64,000 nt of DNA from assembly GCF_001652265.1 (NCBI RefSeq), contig NZ_LWBS01000055.1:73633-137632 (forward strand). Direction: 5' to 3'. Each line of letters begins with the position of its first letter. The first letter of the stretch is position 1. Source of the DNA: Rhizobium leguminosarum (GTDB taxonomy: Bacteria > Pseudomonadota > Alphaproteobacteria > Rhizobiales > Rhizobiaceae). A program made the position numbers and the translations under genes. The notes under the pieces are model-generated. The model made no database searches and was not told the DNA's origin. It worked only from the letters and a program-made list of their open reading frames with translations. Below are positions 17,860-27,395 of the stretch, piece after piece.

Positions 17860-20514
17860 ATGAATGTTGTAGTGGTGGAATCGCCTGCCAAGGCCAAGAC
17901 GATCAATAAGTATCTGGGTCCGGGATACAAAGTGCTCGCCTCCTTTGGCCATGTGCGCGATCTGCCTGCCAAGGACGGCTCAGTTCTTCCTGATCAGGAT
18001 TTCGAAATGCTTTGGGAGGTCGATAGCGCCTCCGCCAAGCGGATGAAGGACATTGCCGACGCGGTGAAGTCCGCGGATGGCCTGTTTCTCGCGACCGACC
18101 CGGATCGCGAAGGCGAAGCGATTTCCTGGCACGTTCTCGACATGCTGAACAAGAAGCGGGTGCTGAATGGCAAGCCGGTCAAGCGCGTCGTCTTCAATGC
18201 GATCACCAAGAAGGCGGTGCTCGACGCAATGGCCGATCCGCGCGACATCGACGTGCCGCTGGTCGACGCCTATCTCGCGCGCCGCGCGCTCGACTATCTT
18301 GTCGGCTTCAATCTTTCGCCGGTGCTGTGGCGCAAGCTGCCCGGCGCACGTTCGGCCGGCCGCGTCCAGTCGGTGGCGCTTCGCCTCGTCTGCGACCGTG
18401 AATCCGAGATCGAGCGCTTCATTTCGGAAGAGTACTGGAACATCTCGGCGCTTTTGAAGACGCCGCGCGGCGACGAGTTCGAGGCACGACTGGTTTCGGC
18501 GAACGGCAAACGGCTGCAGCCGCGGGCAATCGGCAACGGCGAAGATGCCGGCCGGCTGAAGGCGTTACTCGAAGGTGCGAGCTACGTCGTCGATACGGTC
18601 GAGGCGAAACCGGTCAAGCGCAACCCGGGACCGCCGTTTACGACCTCGACGCTGCAGCAGGCGGCCTCCTCCAATCTCGGCTTCTCCGCTTCGCGCACCA
18701 TGCAGATCGCGCAGCGGCTCTATGAGGGCGTCGATATCGGCGGCGAGACGGTCGGTCTCATCACCTATATGCGAACCGACGGTGTGCAGATGGCGCCAGA
18801 GGCGATCGACGCGGCGCGCAGCGCCATCGTCGACCAGTTCGGCGAGCGCTACATGCCTGACAAGCCGCGCCTATACTCGACCAAGGCGAAGAACGCCCAG
18901 GAGGCGCACGAGGCGATCCGTCCGACCGATTTCTATCGTTCGCCCGACCGTGTGCGCAAATTCCTCGATGCCGACCAGATCCGGCTCTACGAGCTGATCT
19001 GGAAGCGCGGCATCGCCAGCCAGATGGCATCGGCCGAGATCGAGCGCACGACGGCTGAAATCACCGCCGACAACAAGGGCGAGAAGGCCGGGCTTCGCGC
19101 CGTCGGTTCCGTGATCCGCTTCGACGGCTTCATCGCCGCCTATACCGACCAGAAGGAGGATGGCGAGCAGAGCGATGACGGCGACGAGGATGGCCGCCTG
19201 CCGGAAATCAATGCGCGCGAGGCGCTCGCCAAGCAGAAGATCAATTCGACGCAGCATTTCACCGAACCGCCGCCGCGTTATTCGGAAGCCTCGCTGATCA
19301 AGAAGATGGAAGAGCTCGGCATCGGCCGCCCCTCCACCTATGCCGCGACGCTCGCGACGCTGCGCGACCGCGACTATGTAACGATCGACAAACGCAAGCT
19401 GATCCCGCAGGCCAAGGGCCGGCTGGTGACGGCTTTCCTCGAAAGCTTCTTCACCAAATATGTCGAATACGATTTCACCGCCGATCTCGAAGAGAAGCTC
19501 GACCGGATTTCCGCCGGCGAGCTGAACTGGAAGCAGGTGCTGCGCGATTTCTGGAAGGATTTCTTCGCCCAGATCGAGGACACCAAGGAACTACGCGTCA
19601 CCAATGTGCTCGATTCGTTGAACGAGGCGCTGGCACCACTCGTCTTCCCGAAACGAGAGGACGGCAGCGATCCGCGCATCTGCCAGGTCTGCGGCACCGG
19701 CAACTTGTCGCTGAAGCTCGGCAAATACGGCGCCTTCGTCGGCTGCTCGAACTATCCGGACTGCAATTACACGCGCCAGCTCTCCTCGGAAAATGGTGGA
19801 GAAGCGGACGGTGCTGCCCTCAACGAGCCGAAGAACCTCGGCACCGATCCGACCACCGGCGAGGAGCTGACGCTGCGTTCCGGCCGCTTCGGCCCCTATA
19901 TCCAGCGCGGCGACGGCAAGGAAGCCAAACGCGCTTCGTTGCCGAAGGGCTGGAAGCCCGAGGACATCGATTATGAAAAGGCGATGGCGCTGATCTCGCT
20001 GCCGCGCGATATCGGCAAACATCCCGAATCGGGCAAGATGATCTCGTCCGGCATCGGCCGTTATGGGCCGTTCCTGCTGCATGACGGCTCTTATGCCAAT
20101 CTAGAAACCGTCGAGGATGTGTTCTCGGTCGGCCTCAATCGTGCCGTGACGGTCATCGCCGAAAAAGCGAAACAGGCGCCGGGCCGGGGTGCGCGCGGCA
20201 CGCCGGCAGCGCTGAAGACGCTCGGCGATCATCCTGATGGCGGCGCCATCACCGTTCGCGACGGCAAATACGGCCCCTATGTCAACTGGGGCAAGGTCAA
20301 CGCTACGCTGCCGAAGGGCAAGGATCCCCAGGCGATCACCGTCGAAGAGGCGCTTGCGCTGATCGCCGAGAAGGCCGGCAAGGCCCCTGCGGGCAAGGCG
20401 GCCAAGGCGAAAGCCAAGCCGAAGGCGGCCGCCGCCGAAGCCAAGAGCACCAAGACGGCCGCCAAACCGAAGGCAACGAAGGCGAAAGCGCCCGCGAAAT
20501 CGAAAAAGGGCTGA
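17860..20514 (+). CDS. topA: DNA topoisomerase I
   Basis: Type IA topoisomerase that relaxes negative supercoils. The 884-residue protein shows the TOPRIM domain (VESPAKAKTINKYLG at the N-terminus; DPDREGEAISWH near 85), the active-site Tyr in GLITYMRTDGVQ near 300, and one clear four-cysteine zinc ribbon (CQVCGTG, CSNYPDC). Two or three further topoisomerase C-terminal repeats follow (LRSGRFGPYIQRG, GIGRYGPFLLHDG, VRDGKYGPYVNWG), and the protein ends in a Lys/Ala-rich tail typical of high-GC alphaproteobacteria. rnr begins one base after the stop. Confidence 0.96.
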   Translation: MNVVVVESPAKAKTINKYLGPGYKVLASFGHVRDLPAKDGSVLPDQDFEMLWEVDSASAKRMKDIADAVKSADGLFLATDPDREGEAISWHVLDMLNKKRVLNGKPVKRVVFNAITKKAVLDAMADPRDIDVPLVDAYLARRALDYLVGFNLSPVLWRKLPGARSAGRVQSVALRLVCDRESEIERFISEEYWNISALLKTPRGDEFEARLVSANGKRLQPRAIGNGEDAGRLKALLEGASYVVDTVEAKPVKRNPGPPFTTSTLQQAASSNLGFSASRTMQIAQRLYEGVDIGGETVGLITYMRTDGVQMAPEAIDAARSAIVDQFGERYMPDKPRLYSTKAKNAQEAHEAIRPTDFYRSPDRVRKFLDADQIRLYELIWKRGIASQMASAEIERTTAEITADNKGEKAGLRAVGSVIRFDGFIAAYTDQKEDGEQSDDGDEDGRLPEINAREALAKQKINSTQHFTEPPPRYSEASLIKKMEELGIGRPSTYAATLATLRDRDYVTIDKRKLIPQAKGRLVTAFLESFFTKYVEYDFTADLEEKLDRISAGELNWKQVLRDFWKDFFAQIEDTKELRVTNVLDSLNEALAPLVFPKREDGSDPRICQVCGTGNLSLKLGKYGAFVGCSNYPDCNYTRQLSSENGGEADGAALNEPKNLGTDPTTGEELTLRSGRFGPYIQRGDGKEAKRASLPKGWKPEDIDYEKAMALISLPRDIGKHPESGKMISSGIGRYGPFLLHDGSYANLETVEDVFSVGLNRAVTVIAEKAKQAPGRGARGTPAALKTLGDHPDGGAITVRDGKYGPYVNWGKVNATLPKGKDPQAITVEEALALIAEKAGKAPAGKAAKAKAKPKAAAAEAKSTKTAAKPKATKAKAPAKSKKG

Positions 20515-20515
20515 C

Positions 20516-22888
20516 GTGAGCAGAATCCCTCGCGAGAGAACAAACCCTGCGGGCAAGCGCCCGGGCAAGACCGGCCGCGCCGGCAAGGATGCTCCCGCCG
20601 TCGAGCCGCTGAACATCGTCCACGGCGCGCTGCCTTCGCGCGAGGTGATCCTGCGCTTCATCGCCGATCATCCGCAGAAAGCGTCCAAGCGTGAACTCGC
20701 CAAGGCTTTCGGCCTGAAAGGCGATAGCCGCGTCGAGCTCAAGCAGATGCTGCAGGAGCTCGAGCAGGAAGGCATGCTGCAGAAGAACCGCAAGTCGCTG
20801 ATCCGTCCCGGCGCGCTGCCGCCTGTCACCGTTCTCGATATCACCACACGCGACAAGGACGGCGATCTGATCGGCCGGCCGGCGGAATGGCCGGAGGATC
20901 AGGGCGTGGCACCCGCCGTCGCCATCCGCCAGCAATCGCCGGCAGGCCGCCAGGGTAAGGGCAAGGCGCCCGTCGCCGGGCTCGGCGACCGCATCCTGGC
21001 AAAAATCTTCCCGGCCATCGATCGCGGCGGGCCGGCCTATACGGCGCGGATCATCAAGGTGATCGACAGGCGCCGCGGCGCCTCGATGGGCGTTTTCCGC
21101 ACTGCGCCGGGTGGCGGCGGCCGGCTGCTGCCGATCGAACGGCGCGGCGAGGAGATGGTGATCGATCCCGACTTCACCGGCGGCGCCACGGACGGCGATC
21201 TGGTCGAAGTCGAAATCGCCCGTCTCGGCCGTTTCGGCCTGCCGCGTGCCAAGGTGCTTTCCGTCGTCGGTTCCGTCGGTTCGGAAAAGGCGATCTCGAT
21301 GATCGCCATCCATGCGCACGGCATCCCGCATGTCTTCCCGCCGGCTGTCGTCGCCGAGGCGGAAGCCGCCAAACCGGCCAGCATGTCGCATCGCGAGGAT
21401 TGGCGCGACGTGCCGCTGATCACCATCGACCCGGCCGATGCCAAGGACCATGACGACGCCGTCTATGCCGAGCTCGATCCCTCGCCCGACAATCCCGGCG
21501 GCGTCATCGTCACCGTCGCGATTGCCGACGTCTCCTGGTACGTCCGCCCCAATTCGCCGCTCGACCGCGAGGCGCTGAAGCGCGGCAACTCCGTCTATTT
21601 CCCCGATCGTGTCGTGCCGATGCTGCCCGAGCGCATCTCCAACGATCTCTGCTCGCTGAAAGAAGGCGTCGACCGCCCGGCGCTCGCCGTGCGCATGAGC
21701 TTTTCCGGGGAAGGCCGCAAGATCGGCCACATCTTTCATCGCATCATGATGAAGAGCGCCGCCAAGCTCTCCTACCAGCAGGCGCAGGCGGCGATCGACG
21801 GAAACCCGGACGATCAGACCGGCCCGATGCTCGAGCCGATCCTGAAGCCGCTCTGGCACGCCTATGAGGTGATGAAGCGCGGACGCGACCGGCGCCAGCC
21901 GCTGGAACTCGATATGCCGGAGCGTAAGATCCTGCTGAAGCCCGACGGTACGGTCGACCGGGTCGTCGTGCCGCCACGGCTCGATGCGCATAAGCTGATC
22001 GAAGAGATGATGATCCAGGCGAACGTATGCGCCGCCGAGACGCTGGAAAAGAAACGCCAGCCGCTGATCTACCGCATTCATGACGGCCCGACGCTAGCCA
22101 AGCAGGAGATCCTGCGCGAGTTCCTGGCCACGCTCGGCATCTCGCTTGCCAAGGGCGGCAACATGCGCGCCAACAACTTCAACGGCATCCTGGCGAAGGC
22201 GGATGGCACGCCGCATCAGACCATGGTGAGCGAGATGGTGCTGCGTTCGCAGAGCCAGGCGATTTACGGTCCGGAGAATATCGGCCATTTCGGCCTCAAC
22301 CTGATGAAATATGCCCACTTCACCTCGCCGATCCGCCGTTATGCCGATCTCATCGTGCATCGCGCGCTCGTCGGCTCGCTCGGCTTCGGCGAAGGCGGCA
22401 TCACGCCCGACGAAGAGGCGGCGCTCGACGATATCGCCGCCGAAATTTCGACCTTCGAGCGCCGAGCCATGGCAGCCGAGCGCGAGACGGTCGACCGCCT
22501 GATCGCCCATCACCTCAGCGGCCGGGTCGGCGAGGAATTTGCCGGGCGGGTCTCGGGCGTGACAAAATCGGGGCTTTTTGTCGCCCTGCCGGACTATGGT
22601 GCCGACGGTTTCGTCCCTATATCTACGCTCGGCACCGATTACTTCATTTACGATGAGGCACATCAAGCGCTCTCGGGTGAACGAACGGGGCTCGGCTATC
22701 GCTTGGGCGACAGCGTCACTGTGAAACTTGCCGAAGCGATCCCGCTTGCCGGCGCGCTGCGCTTCGAAATGGTCAGCGACGGCCGCGAAATGCCGGCGGC
22801 GGTGCGCTCCTTCCACAAGGCAGGTCGCCGCGACAGGGGCCAGGTCCGCAAGAAGCCTGGAACAAGGCCACCACGCGGACGCCACTAA
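20516..22888 (+). CDS. rnr: Ribonuclease R
   Basis: Processive 3'-5' exoribonuclease that can degrade structured RNA; role in mRNA and rRNA turnover. The 790-residue protein starts at GTG 20516, one base after the topA stop. An N-terminal winged-helix region (about 45-85) is followed by the RNB catalytic domain with the Asp cluster TIDPADAKDHDDAVYAE and later the HFTSPIRRYADLIVHRAL motif. An S1 domain lies near the C-terminus (GEEFAGRVSGVTKSGLFVAL), then a basic tail. topA and rnr are probably co-transcribed. Confidence 0.95.
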   Translation: MSRIPRERTNPAGKRPGKTGRAGKDAPAVEPLNIVHGALPSREVILRFIADHPQKASKRELAKAFGLKGDSRVELKQMLQELEQEGMLQKNRKSLIRPGALPPVTVLDITTRDKDGDLIGRPAEWPEDQGVAPAVAIRQQSPAGRQGKGKAPVAGLGDRILAKIFPAIDRGGPAYTARIIKVIDRRRGASMGVFRTAPGGGGRLLPIERRGEEMVIDPDFTGGATDGDLVEVEIARLGRFGLPRAKVLSVVGSVGSEKAISMIAIHAHGIPHVFPPAVVAEAEAAKPASMSHREDWRDVPLITIDPADAKDHDDAVYAELDPSPDNPGGVIVTVAIADVSWYVRPNSPLDREALKRGNSVYFPDRVVPMLPERISNDLCSLKEGVDRPALAVRMSFSGEGRKIGHIFHRIMMKSAAKLSYQQAQAAIDGNPDDQTGPMLEPILKPLWHAYEVMKRGRDRRQPLELDMPERKILLKPDGTVDRVVVPPRLDAHKLIEEMMIQANVCAAETLEKKRQPLIYRIHDGPTLAKQEILREFLATLGISLAKGGNMRANNFNGILAKADGTPHQTMVSEMVLRSQSQAIYGPENIGHFGLNLMKYAHFTSPIRRYADLIVHRALVGSLGFGEGGITPDEEAALDDIAAEISTFERRAMAAERETVDRLIAHHLSGRVGEEFAGRVSGVTKSGLFVALPDYGADGFVPISTLGTDYFIYDEAHQALSGERTGLGYRLGDSVTVKLAEAIPLAGALRFEMVSDGREMPAAVRSFHKAGRRDRGQVRKKPGTRPPRGRH

Positions 22889-22889
22889 A

Positions 22890-23090
22890 GCATGTCGCGC
22901 AAAAGTGTGTAGCGGTTTTGCGATAACGACATGCGTAATAACAGGGACCTAAAGCGCGAGGAGCGAATCTGAAAGATCGCGACGCGCTTTAGAGCATCGC
23001 GCCGAAAGCGGGCGCTGGTTTTCGGCAAACACGCTGCAACAACGAGATCGTCGGTGTTGGATCTGGTTCACAAAACGAATCCGATGCTTT
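22890..23090. repeat. Composite mosaic repeat (three hairpin modules)
   Basis: Directly after rnr. Module 1: GCATGTCG (22890-22897) pairs with CGACATGC (22927-22934), with inner stem CGCAAAA/TTTTGCG. Module 2: CTAAAGCGCG (22949-22958) pairs with CGCGCTTTAG (22983-22992). Module 3: AGCATCG (22993-22999) pairs with CGATGCT (23082-23088) and encloses the hairpin GCCGAAA (23001-23007)/TTTCGGC (23020-23026). Modules 1 and 2 recur at 63805-63881 in the opposite orientation. Mosaic intergenic repeats of this kind are known in Rhizobium. It may also end the topA-rnr transcript. Confidence 0.7.
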
Positions 23091-23112
23091 CTGTCTGAAA
23101 GAGGAACATGCG

Positions 23113-23565
23113 ATGAGCACACCGACCGATCCGGCCCTCCGCTACGGGGACACGCCCGAGGTCGAGCGTCCGCTTGGGCGCTCAATCATGCGCGGGCTGA
23201 TGAATCGTTGCCCGGCCTGCGGCAGCGGCAAACTCTTTCGCGCCTTCCTGAAGCCGGTCGATCTTTGCGCGGCCTGCGGCGAGGCGATGCATCACCAACG
23301 CGCGGACGACCTGCCGCCCTATATCGTCATCCTCGTCCTCGGACACGTCGTGGTCGGCGGCTATATGCTGACCGACATGACCTTCGTGCTGCCGGTCTGG
23401 GTCCATCTTGCCATCTGGGCGCCGATCACCGTCATGACAGCGCTTGCCTCGATTCAGCCGATCAAGGGCGGGGTCATCGGTCTGCAATGGGCGCTGCGCA
23501 TGCACGGCTTCGGTGGCGAGAGTGATGGTCCGGACGATTATGACATTCCAGAACGGCCTGATTGA
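23113..23565 (+). CDS. DUF983 family membrane protein
   Basis: A 150-residue protein of unknown role. Two CxxC pairs (CPACGSG and CAACGEA) suggest a small zinc ribbon at about 34-60, followed by two hydrophobic segments (IVILVLGHVVVGGYM and a second one around WVHLAIWAPITVMTAL). DUF983 proteins are common in alphaproteobacteria and sometimes lie near cytochrome oxidase genes; no such link is visible here. GAGGAAC precedes the ATG. It is a single gene between repeat DNA and the MFS transporter. Confidence 0.85.
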   Translation: MSTPTDPALRYGDTPEVERPLGRSIMRGLMNRCPACGSGKLFRAFLKPVDLCAACGEAMHHQRADDLPPYIVILVLGHVVVGGYMLTDMTFVLPVWVHLAIWAPITVMTALASIQPIKGGVIGLQWALRMHGFGGESDGPDDYDIPERPD

Positions 23566-23814
23566 GCGCCTTCACCTTCCAGACATATTTAACGTGTAGT
23601 GCCAGCCCTCCACCGACCCACCGGGGTAGCCGACGATCCTCAACGACTTGACATGGTAAGCTTTTCTTGTCTGAACAGGCTTTACATTCCGCAGGTGGTC
23701 ACTCACATCGGAAATACTGCGAAACGCTGTCCGTCACCTGGATTTGGCACGCCTGTGTCTTTCTATGCGAGGTGACCGGCCGATTCGCTCGCACAGCTTT
23801 CTAAGGATGCATAA
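23566..23814. promoter_or_regulatory. Intergenic region with possible MFS gene promoter
   Basis: About 250 bases. A perfect -35 hexamer TTGACA lies at 23648-23653, but the sequence 16-18 bases on (CTGAAC) is a poor -10. AAGGATG lies just before the MFS start. No other feature is seen. Confidence 0.3.
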
Positions 23815-24999
23815 ATGTCTCAGCCGAGAAACGGCACACCGGGCGACGTCGAAGAAATCCATTGGCCTTCTCTGGTGGCAGCCATCTCGTCCATATCAGC
23901 CGTTGGCATAGCAATCGGCCTCGGTCTCCCGCTTCTCAGCATCATCCTCGAAAAACGCGGCATCTCCTCCACCCTGATCGGGCTCAACACGGCGATGGCC
24001 GGCGTCGCGGCGATGGCCGCCGCACCGATCACCACCCGTCTTGCCCATAAATATGGCGTTGCACCGACAATGCTCTGGGCCGTGCTGATTTCGGCGCTGA
24101 GCGCGCTCGGTTTCTATTACGCCGAGGATTTCTGGATGTGGTTTCCGCTGCGTTTCGCCTTCCATGGCGCGACGACGACGCTATTCATCCTCTCCGAATT
24201 CTGGATCAACGCCGCTTCGCCGCCTTCCAAGCGCGGTTTCGTGCTCGGCATCTATGCGACGGTGCTTTCTCTTGGCTTCGCGGCCGGACCATTGCTCTTT
24301 TCCATCCTCGGCAGCGACGGCATCTTTCCCTTCCTGATCGGCGCCGCCGCCATCCTGCTGGCGGCCATCCCAATCTTCATCGCCCGCGACGAAAGCCCGG
24401 TGCTCGAGGAAAAACCGGAGCTGCACTTCATGCGCTACGTCTTCCTGGTGCCGACGGCGACGGCGGCGGTCTTCATTTTCGGCGCGGTCGAAGCGGGCGG
24501 GCTGTCGCTTTTCCCGATCTTTGCGGTGCGCGCCCATTTCACCGAATCGCAGGCAGCACTTCTGCTCACCATGATGGGCGTCGGCAACGTCATCTTTCAG
24601 ATCCCGCTCGGCCTGCTTTCCGACCGCATCGCCGACAAGCGGCCGCTTCTGGCCGGCATGGCGCTGATGGGCTTTATCGGCTCGATGATGTTGCCGCTAC
24701 TGCTCAACAACTGGCTGCTGATGGCCGGGCTCCTGCTTTTCTGGGGCGGCTGCGTCTCAGGCCTCTATACGGTCGGCCTCAGCCATCTCGGCTCGCGGCT
24801 GACGGGCTCCGATCTTGCAGCGGCCAATGCTGCCTTCGTTTTCTGTTATGCGATGGGAACCGTGGCCGGGCCGCAAGCGATCGGCGCGGCGATCGATGTC
24901 GCTGGAAATAACGGTTTTGCCTGGGCGATTGCCGCTTTCTTCGGTCTTTACGCCCTGCTTTCCGGCATCAGATTGATGTTCATTCGAAAACGGACTTGA
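23815..24999 (+). CDS. MFS transporter (YcaD-like)
   Basis: Major facilitator superfamily permease of 394 residues with about 12 hydrophobic segments. The loop after the second segment and the central sequence [16 protein letters not shown] (the repeated MFS GxLaDRxGrr motif, start of the second half) support the family. The overall pattern, with [21 protein letters not shown] in the first half, is like the YcaD/sugar-efflux branch. Substrate cannot be deduced. It appears monocistronic; its stop overlaps the likely -35 of rpmG. Confidence 0.85.
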   Translation: MSQPRNGTPGDVEEIHWPSLVAAISSISAVGIAIGLGLPLLSIILEKRGISSTLIGLNTAMAGVAAMAAAPITTRLAHKYGVAPTMLWAVLISALSALGFYYAEDFWMWFPLRFAFHGATTTLFILSEFWINAASPPSKRGFVLGIYATVLSLGFAAGPLLFSILGSDGIFPFLIGAAAILLAAIPIFIARDESPVLEEKPELHFMRYVFLVPTATAAVFIFGAVEAGGLSLFPIFAVRAHFTESQAALLLTMMGVGNVIFQIPLGLLSDRIADKRPLLAGMALMGFIGSMMLPLLLNNWLLMAGLLLFWGGCVSGLYTVGLSHLGSRLTGSDLAAANAAFVFCYAMGTVAGPQAIGAAIDVAGNNGFAWAIAAFFGLYALLSGIRLMFIRKRT

Positions 25000-25023
25000 C
25001 TTTTCGGGCGGGATTCGTAGTTT
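24996..25023 (+). promoter_or_regulatory. Probable rpmG promoter
   Basis: TTGACT (24996-25001), 16-base spacer, TAGTTT (25018-25023), placed 68 bases before the rpmG ATG. The -35 overlaps the MFS stop codon. Confidence 0.5.
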
Positions 25024-25090
25024 CGCGCCAGAATTTGCCGTGGAGCCCTCCGGCTTCCACGGCTTTCATTTTCTTAAAGGCAGGACGACC

Positions 25091-25258
25091 ATGGCCAAGG
25101 CTACAACAATCAAGATCAAGCTGCTGTCGACAGCCGACACCGGTTTCTTCTACGTCACCACGAAGAACAGCCGCACGATGACGGACAAGATGACGAAGAC
25201 GAAGTACGACCCGGTTGCAAAGAAGCATGTCGAGTTCAAGGAAACCAAGATCAAGTAA
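25091..25258 (+). CDS. rpmG: 50S ribosomal protein L33
   Basis: A 55-residue ribosomal protein beginning [19 protein letters not shown] and ending FKETKIK, a full-length match in character to alphaproteobacterial L33 of the cysteine-free form (no CxxC zinc pairs). ATG 25091 is chosen over the in-frame ATG at 25040, because AAAGGCAGGACG precedes it and L33 begins with this sequence. It has its own promoter and is followed 22 bases later by a terminator, so it is a single-gene unit. Confidence 0.96.
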   Translation: MAKATTIKIKLLSTADTGFFYVTTKNSRTMTDKMTKTKYDPVAKKHVEFKETKIK

Positions 25259-25280
25259 TCACTTGGCCTGACGGCTTTCA

Positions 25281-25313
25281 AAAAAGCGCGCGCCCTCGGG
25301 TTGCGCGTTTTTT
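25281..25313 (+). terminator. rpmG terminator
   Basis: CGCGC/GCGCG stem around GCCCTCGGGTT, flanked by AAAAAAG on the left and TTTTTT on the right. Confidence 0.8.
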
Positions 25314-25354
25314 ATTGCTCGGACTGATCGTCTTTAAAATGATAGCGCAAACAG

Positions 25355-25542
25355 AAAAACGCCGCCCTTCCATCTTCGGGAAGTGGCGGCGTTTTCTTGA
25401 AAGGGGGTCGGCCAGCATGCAAAACGGCACGAGGAACCGCTATAACTTGCCTACTAGCCGACCGACCCCACGACCCAGGAGATGCGGCGGACCTGAGCAT
25501 CATGGGGTATCGACAACTCCTCAACGGGAGCGCTTCTCTTAT
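25355..25542 (-). ncRNA. Candidate small RNA, about 190 nt
   Basis: A gene-free stretch with strong secondary structure. On the minus strand it ends in a terminator: GGCGGCGTTTT (25385-25395, read in reverse) pairs with 25356-25366, with a second helix TTCCC/GGGAA inside, then TTTTT. Upstream are a hairpin at 25466-25507 (CCCCATGA/TCGTGGGG plus CTCAGG/CCTGGG, loop holding CCGCCGC) and a longer stem pairing 25462-25469 with 25404-25411 (GGGGTCGG/CCGACCCC). The two share the GGGG at 25466-25469, so they may be alternative folds. A promoter-like pair lies just upstream. I could not match it to 6S, SRP RNA, tmRNA or RNase P. Confidence 0.6.
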
Positions 25543-25548
25543 GAGCCG

Positions 25549-25578
25549 ATAATTTGCGCAAAAATGAAAGAAAATCAA
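25549..25578 (-). promoter_or_regulatory. Possible promoter of the 25.4 kb small RNA
   Basis: On the minus strand, TTGATT (25573-25578), 18-base spacer, AATTAT (25549-25554). Four of six bases match the sigma-70 consensus in each hexamer. The predicted start is near 25542. Confidence 0.4.
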
Positions 25579-25686
25579 CAAATTCTTAATGGTAAATGTT
25601 TGCAGCTTGATTCTATGGTTAAAAGTCCAGATTTGGGACATACAAAGATTTATCGGTTCTGCTTGGGCTCGAAGCGTAGGGCCTGA

Positions 25687-26003
25687 CCCTTCGAAGAAAT
25701 TCTACAATATAGCTTAACAACTTACGCCTCCCCTTCCCTTACGTGAGGTGACGTCGCCGCAATCTATTTGACCCTGTCGGCGGCAGGCATTTTTTATAGT
25801 CTTCATTTCATTTCGAGCTGCGGCCTGATGCTCGCAAGACTGTCGCTTGCCAACATATTCGCAGCAACGCGGCGAGTCCATTTTTGGGCTATTGAGTTGC
25901 GAAATTTTCGCCCCCATTGCCCAGGCGAAGATTAAAAATCGGTAACAATTCGCTTACCGCAGTGGAAAACTCGCAAATGTCGCATATGGGGGCAAGTGAT
26001 TCG
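25687..26003. other. Gene-free region downstream of pleD
   Basis: About 320 bases with lower GC than neighbours. CCTGTC (25773-25778) pairs with GGCAGG (25782-25787) and is followed by CATTTTTT, a weak plus-strand terminator with no gene in front of it. No coding ORF is credible. Confidence 0.35.
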
Positions 26004-27377
26004 TCACGCCGCCGCGGCGACCACACGGTTGCGGCCGGTATTCTTGGCCTCGTAAAGAGCCAGATCCGCCTGTTTCATCAGCTGGCCCGGGGTCAGCACC
26101 GACGCAATTCGCGAGGCGATGCCGAAGGAAGCGGTGACATTCAGCGCTTCCCCGGAGTGTTTCAGCATGAAGGGCGCGCTTTCGATCGCCGCGCGCAGGC
26201 GCTCGGCGACGGCGGCGGCAATTTCCGGCGAGGTGTCGGGCATCACGACGACGAATTCCTCTCCACCGTAGCGGCAGGCGAGATCGGCACCGCGGATGGT
26301 CGAACGGACGCGATTTGAAAATTCCCGCAGCACCTCGTCGCCGCCGTCATGGCCGTAGGTGTCGTTCACATGCTTGAAGCGGTCGATATCGGTGATCAGC
26401 ACCGAAAGCGGCCGGCCGCGCGCCATCGAACGATTGAAGAGCACGTTCAGATGATTGTCGAGATAGCGCCGGTTATAAAGGCCGGTCAGCGGATCGGTCA
26501 CGGCAAGCTCGATCGTCTGCTTGACGCTGGCGCGCAGGCGGTCGTTGTAGCGCTTGCGGCGGATCTGCGTCAGGCTGCGGGCAACCAGTTCGTTGGGATC
26601 GACAGGTCGGATGATGTAGTCGTTGACGCCGAGATCGAGCGCGCGCACGACCATGTCGTCAGCGCCCTGTTCTGTGATGATCAGGATCGGCAGGAAGCGG
26701 GTGCGCTCCAGCGAGCGCAGCTGCGAGCAGAGGCGAAGCGGATCGTAATCGTCGAAGTTGGCGTTGACGATAACGAGATCGAACGCGCTATCTGCTGCTT
26801 CGAAGAGGGCGGCCTGCGGATCGGAGAGGGCAAGCACGTCGGCGACGGGCTTCAGCGCCTTGACGATGCGTTCCTGCGAATTGGCGCGGCCGTCGACGAG
26901 CAGGACCTGAGCGGTCTCGTCGGCGCGGCCCTCGCCTGCCCGCGTGAGGTCGTCGATGCCCATCGTATGGGCGGTGTCGGCGCGGATGCGCAGCTCATCG
27001 CTCAACGTCTTCAGCCGTAGCAGGCTCTTCACCCGGGAGATCAGCTGCAGATCGTTGACCGGCTTGGTGAGAAAATCGTCGGCGCCGGCCTTCAGGCCGC
27101 GCACTCGATCGGTCGGCTGGTCGAGCGCGGTGACCATGACGACTGGAATATGGGCGGTCTTCTGGCTGGCCTTCAGCCGCTCGCAGACCTCGAAACCGTC
27201 TATGCCGGGCATCATGATGTCGAGCAGGATGAGATCGACCTGGTTGCGCTCGCAGATCGCCAGGGCCGTGTAGCCATCGGCTGCGGTCATCACGTCGAAA
27301 TACTCCGCAAGCAGCCGCGCTTCGAGCAGCTTCACGTTGGCCGGAATATCGTCAACCACCAGTATTCGCGCAGTCAT
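26004..27377 (-). CDS. pleD: Response regulator / diguanylate cyclase PleD
   Basis: Makes cyclic di-GMP when phosphorylated and controls polar development and motility in alphaproteobacteria. In 457 residues: REC1 (about 3-120) with phosphoacceptor Asp53; REC2 (about 155-275), in which the expected Asp site reads VNANFDD, so it is probably a non-phosphorylated adaptor; and a GGDEF domain (about 290-457) with active-site GGEEF at 371-375. The inhibitory site RGAD at 362-365 lies five residues before it, so product feedback should work. It sits 18 bases downstream of divK, the same order as in Caulobacter. Confidence 0.95.
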   Translation of the reverse strand: MTARILVVDDIPANVKLLEARLLAEYFDVMTAADGYTALAICERNQVDLILLDIMMPGIDGFEVCERLKASQKTAHIPVVMVTALDQPTDRVRGLKAGADDFLTKPVNDLQLISRVKSLLRLKTLSDELRIRADTAHTMGIDDLTRAGEGRADETAQVLLVDGRANSQERIVKALKPVADVLALSDPQAALFEAADSAFDLVIVNANFDDYDPLRLCSQLRSLERTRFLPILIITEQGADDMVVRALDLGVNDYIIRPVDPNELVARSLTQIRRKRYNDRLRASVKQTIELAVTDPLTGLYNRRYLDNHLNVLFNRSMARGRPLSVLITDIDRFKHVNDTYGHDGGDEVLREFSNRVRSTIRGADLACRYGGEEFVVVMPDTSPEIAAAVAERLRAAIESAPFMLKHSGEALNVTASFGIASRIASVLTPGQLMKQADLALYEAKNTGRNRVVAAAA

Positions 27378-27395
27378 CAGCGTCTTTCCGATGCG

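Noticed and set aside
25355..25542. Identification of the RNA candidate as 6S RNA or SRP RNA
   Set aside because: The 5' and 3' ends do not pair into the long 6S rod, and the SRP GGTCAGG/GGAAGCAGCC core is absent.
25917..26318. Plus-strand ORF overlapping the pleD 3' end
   Set aside because: Mostly antisense to the GGDEF domain of pleD; no independent coding evidence.
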